Source: Anaerolineae bacterium
GTDB lineage: Bacteria > Chloroflexota > Anaerolineae > B4-G1 > SLSP01
Direction: 5' to 3'
Length of the DNA stretch: 17,684 nt
Assembly: GCA_016934645.1 (NCBI GenBank)
Contig: JAFGSL010000113.1
Coordinates: forward strand, 1-17,684
Below the pieces are notes generated by a model. That model was not told the DNA's origin and did no database searches. It worked only from the letters and a program-made list of their open reading frames with translations. Positions 15,032-17,684 of the stretch are shown here, in pieces. The number at the start of each line of letters is the position of its first letter. Within the stretch, counting starts at the first letter, position 1. The translations under genes were made by a program, and so were the position numbers.

Positions 15032-15762
15032 GCGCTTTTCCTCACCACGAAATGCTCGTACCCCTCCCCGGCGCCTTCGTCCTCAAGCGTTAATCCCGTC
15101 TGTTCGAGCCACGTCCGCACCTGCTCCAGCGATGGATGGTAGTGGTACACGGAGGCATCTGCTACCTCACCATCGGGTAGTGTCCCCGCCTCCAAGGCCA
15201 TCATTTGCTCATAGGCCTCGTCTACCCTGTCCGCCACTTCCCCGAACACCACCGGCAGTCCCAGTGCCTTCGCTCGCTCGTAAGCGCCCGGCACGTCATC
15301 GCCATCCGCCAGATCCACGGTGAAATACAGCACGCCGCCCGGCTTCAAAGCGTCCCGGAACCCTTGCAGAATTCCAGGCCACTCTTCTGGAAAGATGTGC
15401 TCCAGCGCGTCCACGCAGATGATGCCATCGAACGCCGCGTGGAAATCCATCTCCTGCAAGCCCATTTTCTGATACCGTATCGCCGGGAAGTGCTCTCTCG
15501 CCCGCGCCAGCATCCCTAGGGATTGATCAATGCCGACAACGGTGTGCCCTACTCCGAGCAGTACCCCATCCCACTGTCCCGCGCCGCATCCGGCGGACAG
15601 GAGAGTGCTATGTGGCGCGATCCGCACCAGAAACTTTTGCAGAAACTCCCGGTAGGCTCCGCCCTCACCCAGTCCCCATACCACCCAATACAGCGGCGCG
15701 AAGTGATCGTAAAGCGCTTCCGCTTTCTCACGCATGTGCTTTAACCATTCGGTCCGTTCCAT
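15028..15762 (-). CDS. Class I SAM-dependent methyltransferase
   Basis: A 244-residue methyltransferase. Motif I is LLSAGCGAGQWDGVL (about residues 53-67), then VVGIDQSLGMLARAREH, QKMGLQEMDF and FDGIICVDALEHI (motif II region), and LKPGGVLYFTVDL (post-motif). The N-terminal YDHFAPLYWVVWG resembles UbiE/COQ5-like and methyltransf_11 proteins acting on small molecules. ATG 15762 has GGGGAGGGGAAG just upstream. It ends overlapping the next methyltransferase gene, so the pair is cotranscribed. It starts 84 nt after the MBL-fold gene, with a possible hairpin in the gap. The substrate is not deducible. Confidence 0.92.
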   Translation of the reverse strand: MERTEWLKHMREKAEALYDHFAPLYWVVWGLGEGGAYREFLQKFLVRIAPHSTLLSAGCGAGQWDGVLLGVGHTVVGIDQSLGMLARAREHFPAIRYQKMGLQEMDFHAAFDGIICVDALEHIFPEEWPGILQGFRDALKPGGVLYFTVDLADGDDVPGAYERAKALGLPVVFGEVADRVDEAYEQMMALEAGTLPDGEVADASVYHYHPSLEQVRTWLEQTGLTLEDEGAGEGYEHFVVRKSA

Positions 15763-15793
15763 AGACTTCCCCTCCCCCGGCCTAGTTCATCGG

Positions 15794-15823
15794 ATCCAGA
15801 TGCATCCGCATTTCACACTGGAT
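15794..15823 (-). other. Possible RNA hairpin in the spacer between hydrolase and methyltransferase genes
   Basis: ATCCAG and CTGGAT arms enclose ATGC-ATCC-GCAT (plus-strand reading), giving a bulged stem of 6 plus 4 base pairs with a six-base bulge. There is no T-run on the transcribed strand, so it is not a standard terminator. It could arise by chance. Confidence 0.3.
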
Positions 15824-15846
15824 GGTGTTCCATTTGTCTGCTGTGC

Positions 15847-16602
15847 TCAGTCTTCCGTCACTTGCCTGGCTAGCATCTTTCTATTCCAATCGTTGAAGAA
15901 CTTGTAGTCGCCTTGATCATACTCCGCCGTGTCATCCGCCAGCAATGTGCGCAAGTACCGGAGATTCGCGGCAATCAGGTCATCTTCAATCTCATTGTAA
16001 TGACTGCTCACCATCCTCGGAAGTCCAAGTGAACGATATGTTTCGAGCGTTAGAATGAAATCTTCCACTTTCACCCCTGGATAAATGGACGGTATGGGCA
16101 ATCCGACGTTGTCACCCACAAACAAGACCTGGTCCTCTGTATCGATGCACGATATGGCATCGTGCGTATGCCCTGGGCTGTGAAACAATTCGATACCTTC
16201 ATCCTCAAAGATCATCCGCTTTTCGAAGGTCACATTAGGTGCAACCAGTTCCACCTTTCCCCGCTGGAATTCGGGGTTTTTCTCAAGATAGTCCACCTGG
16301 TGTTGTTGCAGTATGCTTTGCCGACACAATCTGTGGGCAACGATCATCGAATTCTGGAAGGCGCAGTTTCCCCAAAAATGATCAAAATGCGAATGGGTAT
16401 TAATGACGACAGCCGGTTTCTCGTCAAAGTCTGTGCCCAAATAAGTTTTTATTTCCTGTATCGCATCTGGGCCTAGAAAAGTATCGATCACAAACCAATG
16501 TTTTTTCCCACGGATAACATACACATTTCCCGTGTCTGCCCCAACTTCGCCAAGTTCAAAGATGAACAGGTAACCTCTTTTTCCAATACGTTGTACTTTC
16601 AT
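15847..16602 (-). CDS. MBL-fold metallohydrolase
   Basis: A 251-residue metallo-beta-lactamase-fold protein with a complete two-metal site: H70-x-H72-x-D74-H75 (THSHFDH), H145 in SPGHTHD, D164 in FVGDNVG and H201 in SSHYNE. The fold covers hydrolases such as glyoxalase II, lactonases and thioesterases; the loop after DNVGLPIPSIYPG does not identify a subgroup for me. It is not a flavodiiron protein, because no flavodoxin domain is attached. The ATG at 16602 overlaps the DUF1801 stop by 4 nt (ATGA), so the two are coupled. The ribosome site is poor (GAGAG), as expected for coupled translation. It ends with a 20-residue C-terminal helix region of no known role. Confidence 0.9.
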   Translation of the reverse strand: MKVQRIGKRGYLFIFELGEVGADTGNVYVIRGKKHWFVIDTFLGPDAIQEIKTYLGTDFDEKPAVVINTHSHFDHFWGNCAFQNSMIVAHRLCRQSILQQHQVDYLEKNPEFQRGKVELVAPNVTFEKRMIFEDEGIELFHSPGHTHDAISCIDTEDQVLFVGDNVGLPIPSIYPGVKVEDFILTLETYRSLGLPRMVSSHYNEIEDDLIAANLRYLRTLLADDTAEYDQGDYKFFNDWNRKMLARQVTED

Positions 16603-17012
16603 TTTTTCTCTCGCGTCCTTTTTGCTTGCTTGGCCTTCGTTTTTGCTTCCGCTTTTGCCAGATTTTCCTTCACCCTGAATTCCACGATTCTGCGGATCAG
16701 GTCAAGAGGCATTGGTTTGTCGAGCGGAAACTGGACCGAACCCTTGCCACACACATAGGCAGATAGCTCATCCTTGAAGGCTTCAATGCCGGTCGGTATA
16801 GGATAAAACCCAATGTGCTTTTTGAAAGCCGCAAAGTGCACCAGATTGCCCTTCAATGTGAAGGTCGGTATTTGATAGCTGATGGTTTCGTCTGCATCGG
16901 GTGCGGCTTGTTTGATCGTCCGCCTGATATTCTCCAAAATTTCCTGGACATCAGGAGGAAAGCCCGCGATACATTCGTCGATATTTCCGGGTGTTTTTGG
17001 GTCAGCATTCAT
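16599..17012 (-). CDS. DUF1801 (YdhG-like) domain protein
   Basis: A 137-residue protein with the DUF1801 pattern: FPPDVQEILENIRRTIKQAAPDADETISYQIPTFTL followed by HFAAFKKHIGFYP and FPLDKPMPLDLIRRIVEFRV. Bacterial relatives such as YdhG are often annotated as iron-binding or frataxin-like, but experimental support for function is thin. The C-terminal tail (about 25 residues) is very rich in Lys, Ala and Arg, possibly nucleic-acid or membrane interacting. ATG 17012 has AGGTGA about 6 nt upstream and is 6 nt after the PfpI stop; its own stop overlaps the MBL gene. Confidence 0.9.
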   Translation of the reverse strand: MNADPKTPGNIDECIAGFPPDVQEILENIRRTIKQAAPDADETISYQIPTFTLKGNLVHFAAFKKHIGFYPIPTGIEAFKDELSAYVCGKGSVQFPLDKPMPLDLIRRIVEFRVKENLAKAEAKTKAKQAKRTREKK

Positions 17013-17018
17013 ATCCGA

Positions 17019-17580
17019 TCACCTGATGTTCTTGAACCACCTTATCCCTGCCTGACATTCTTCTTCCGTCCCGCACAGCCCCATTTGACGCACAAGCTCA
17101 AAGGCGAATTCCACGTAGGCCTGGCCTTGTGCCGTGATGATATTGCCATCCACCACCACGTGATCGTCCAGGAAGATGGATTCTGAGAAGTATTGGTACT
17201 CAGGAATGTCTGGCGCTTTACCTGAAGCCAATCCGGTACACTTTTTCCCTTTCAGCAGCCCAAAACCGGCCAGCACAGCGGCCCCCCCCACAGATTCCGG
17301 CCACTTTCTTGTTTTTTGCGAGCAGGCTCTCGACGAAGCGCTTCAGTTCGAGGTTGTCCACTAAGAGCGCCGGTTCTCCACCGGGGATGATCAACAAATC
17401 TATCGAATCCACATCAACGTCCTTGATAACCTGATCCACGCAGAATCTTTGCCCTTCCTCGCTGCGATATTCCCGGTCTTCCAGTGCGATCGTGACGAGA
17501 CCGTGCCGCTTGAAGACTAGACAGGCCAGCACCACTTCAAACTCAGCAAACTCATCATAGTAAAACAACGCGATTTTCAA
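17019..17580 (-). pseudogene. DJ-1/PfpI family protein, frameshifted at a G8 tract
   Basis: Two frames together make one DJ-1/PfpI-type protein of about 186 residues, the usual length. The first frame runs from 17580 with MKIALFYYDEFAEFE (E13 or E15 as the usual conserved Glu), LLIIPGGEPALL and the nucleophile elbow KVAGICGG with C97. The second continues GGAAVLAGFGLLKGKKCTGL and ends at 17019. The break is at eight consecutive G (17282-17289); seven would restore GICGGAAVLAG. The start is TTG at 17580, supported by AAAGGAGG 6 nt upstream. Family members act as glyoxalase III, deglycase or chaperone-like stress proteins. The clean homology on both sides makes a read error, or a recent slip, likelier than an old pseudogene. 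Confidence 0.87.
17282..17289 (-). other. G8 homopolymer at the DJ-1/PfpI frame break
   Basis: Eight G on the coding strand, just after the nucleophile Cys codon. Removing one G joins two well-conserved frames. Confidence 0.9.
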
Positions 17581-17586
17581 GGTATA

Positions 17587-17594
17587 CCTCCTTT
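17587..17594 (-). promoter_or_regulatory. Strong ribosome binding site for a TTG start
   Basis: AAAGGAGG on the coding strand lies 6 nt before TTG 17580. It makes a convincing start where no ATG or GTG is available. Confidence 0.8.
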
Positions 17595-17624
17595 AACTAC
17601 CTAAATTTCGCCCAAAGTAACGGC

Positions 17625-17654
17625 GATATGCTTATGAGTAAGCAAGGCTGACAA
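17625..17654 (-). promoter_or_regulatory. Weak promoter candidate with a small inverted repeat, upstream of the DJ-1 gene
   Basis: On the minus strand TTGTCA (17654-17649) precedes CATATC (17630-17625) by 18 nt; the first box matches the -35 consensus 5 of 6, the second only 3 of 6. The inverted repeat GCTTA-N4-TAAGC at 17630-17643 overlaps the spacer and could be an operator. The 104 nt from 17581 to the window edge otherwise show only the ribosome site. Confidence 0.25.
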
Positions 17655-17684
17655 GGCGGGATGCAATTTTACGGCCCACGGATC

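Noticed and set aside
15778..15850. A short reading frame across the MBL-methyltransferase spacer (ends ...CEMRMHLDPMN)
   Set aside because: It looks protein-like but has only about 22 codons after the MBL stop, no ribosome site and no start with support. Chance is the better explanation.

Overview
The window looks like a piece of a Chloroflexota chromosome (Anaerolineae-like). This is inferred, not proven. The main clue is the secreted protein at 11633-13246, whose 'FTYQGQL ... FNGDARWLDIRV ... AVPYAFYAQ' module I associate mainly with that phylum. The flavodoxin-fold and ferredoxin proteins and the moderately GC-rich, tightly packed genes fit the same picture. There are no RNA genes, CRISPR arrays, insertion sequences or phage genes.

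Layout. At the left edge, 3-1198 (+) holds the end of a sensor histidine kinase overlapped by an OmpR-type response regulator. It converges, with only 17 bp between stop codons, on a block of 20 genes that all run leftwards on the minus strand and fill the rest of the window with almost no spacers.

In transcription order on the minus strand, the right end has a DJ-1/PfpI gene broken by a frameshift, a DUF1801 protein, a metallo-beta-lactamase-fold hydrolase and two overlapping SAM methyltransferases. A short interspersed repeat follows, then a frameshifted YdjC/ChbG-type carbohydrate deacetylase, a secreted beta-helix repeat protein, and a PLP-dependent sulfur-amino-acid enzyme. The middle has a CPBP membrane protease overlapping an EFR1-type flavodoxin-ferredoxin protein, then a GNAT acetyltransferase, an SRPBCC protein and three small integral membrane proteins of unknown function. 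The left part is a compact redox group: flavodoxin, a nitrilase-superfamily hydrolase with a C-terminal membrane segment, a B12-binding radical SAM enzyme, an iron-sulfur-flavoprotein-like oxidoreductase and another multi-pass membrane protein.

How they may work together. The tightest coupling lies between 1216 and 7849, where neighbours overlap or lie 1-28 nt apart. A flavodoxin beside a radical SAM enzyme is a natural electron donor, and the FMN/Fe-S proteins and a possible heme-binding 4-TM protein suggest a membrane-linked redox or modification pathway. The substrate cannot be read from the sequence.

Two genes are broken, and both breaks fall exactly at the two longest G/C homopolymers I could find (7 and 8 bases), while runs of 6 sit in intact genes. 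Sequencing or assembly error, or slippage at those tracts, is the first thing to test before calling them pseudogenes.
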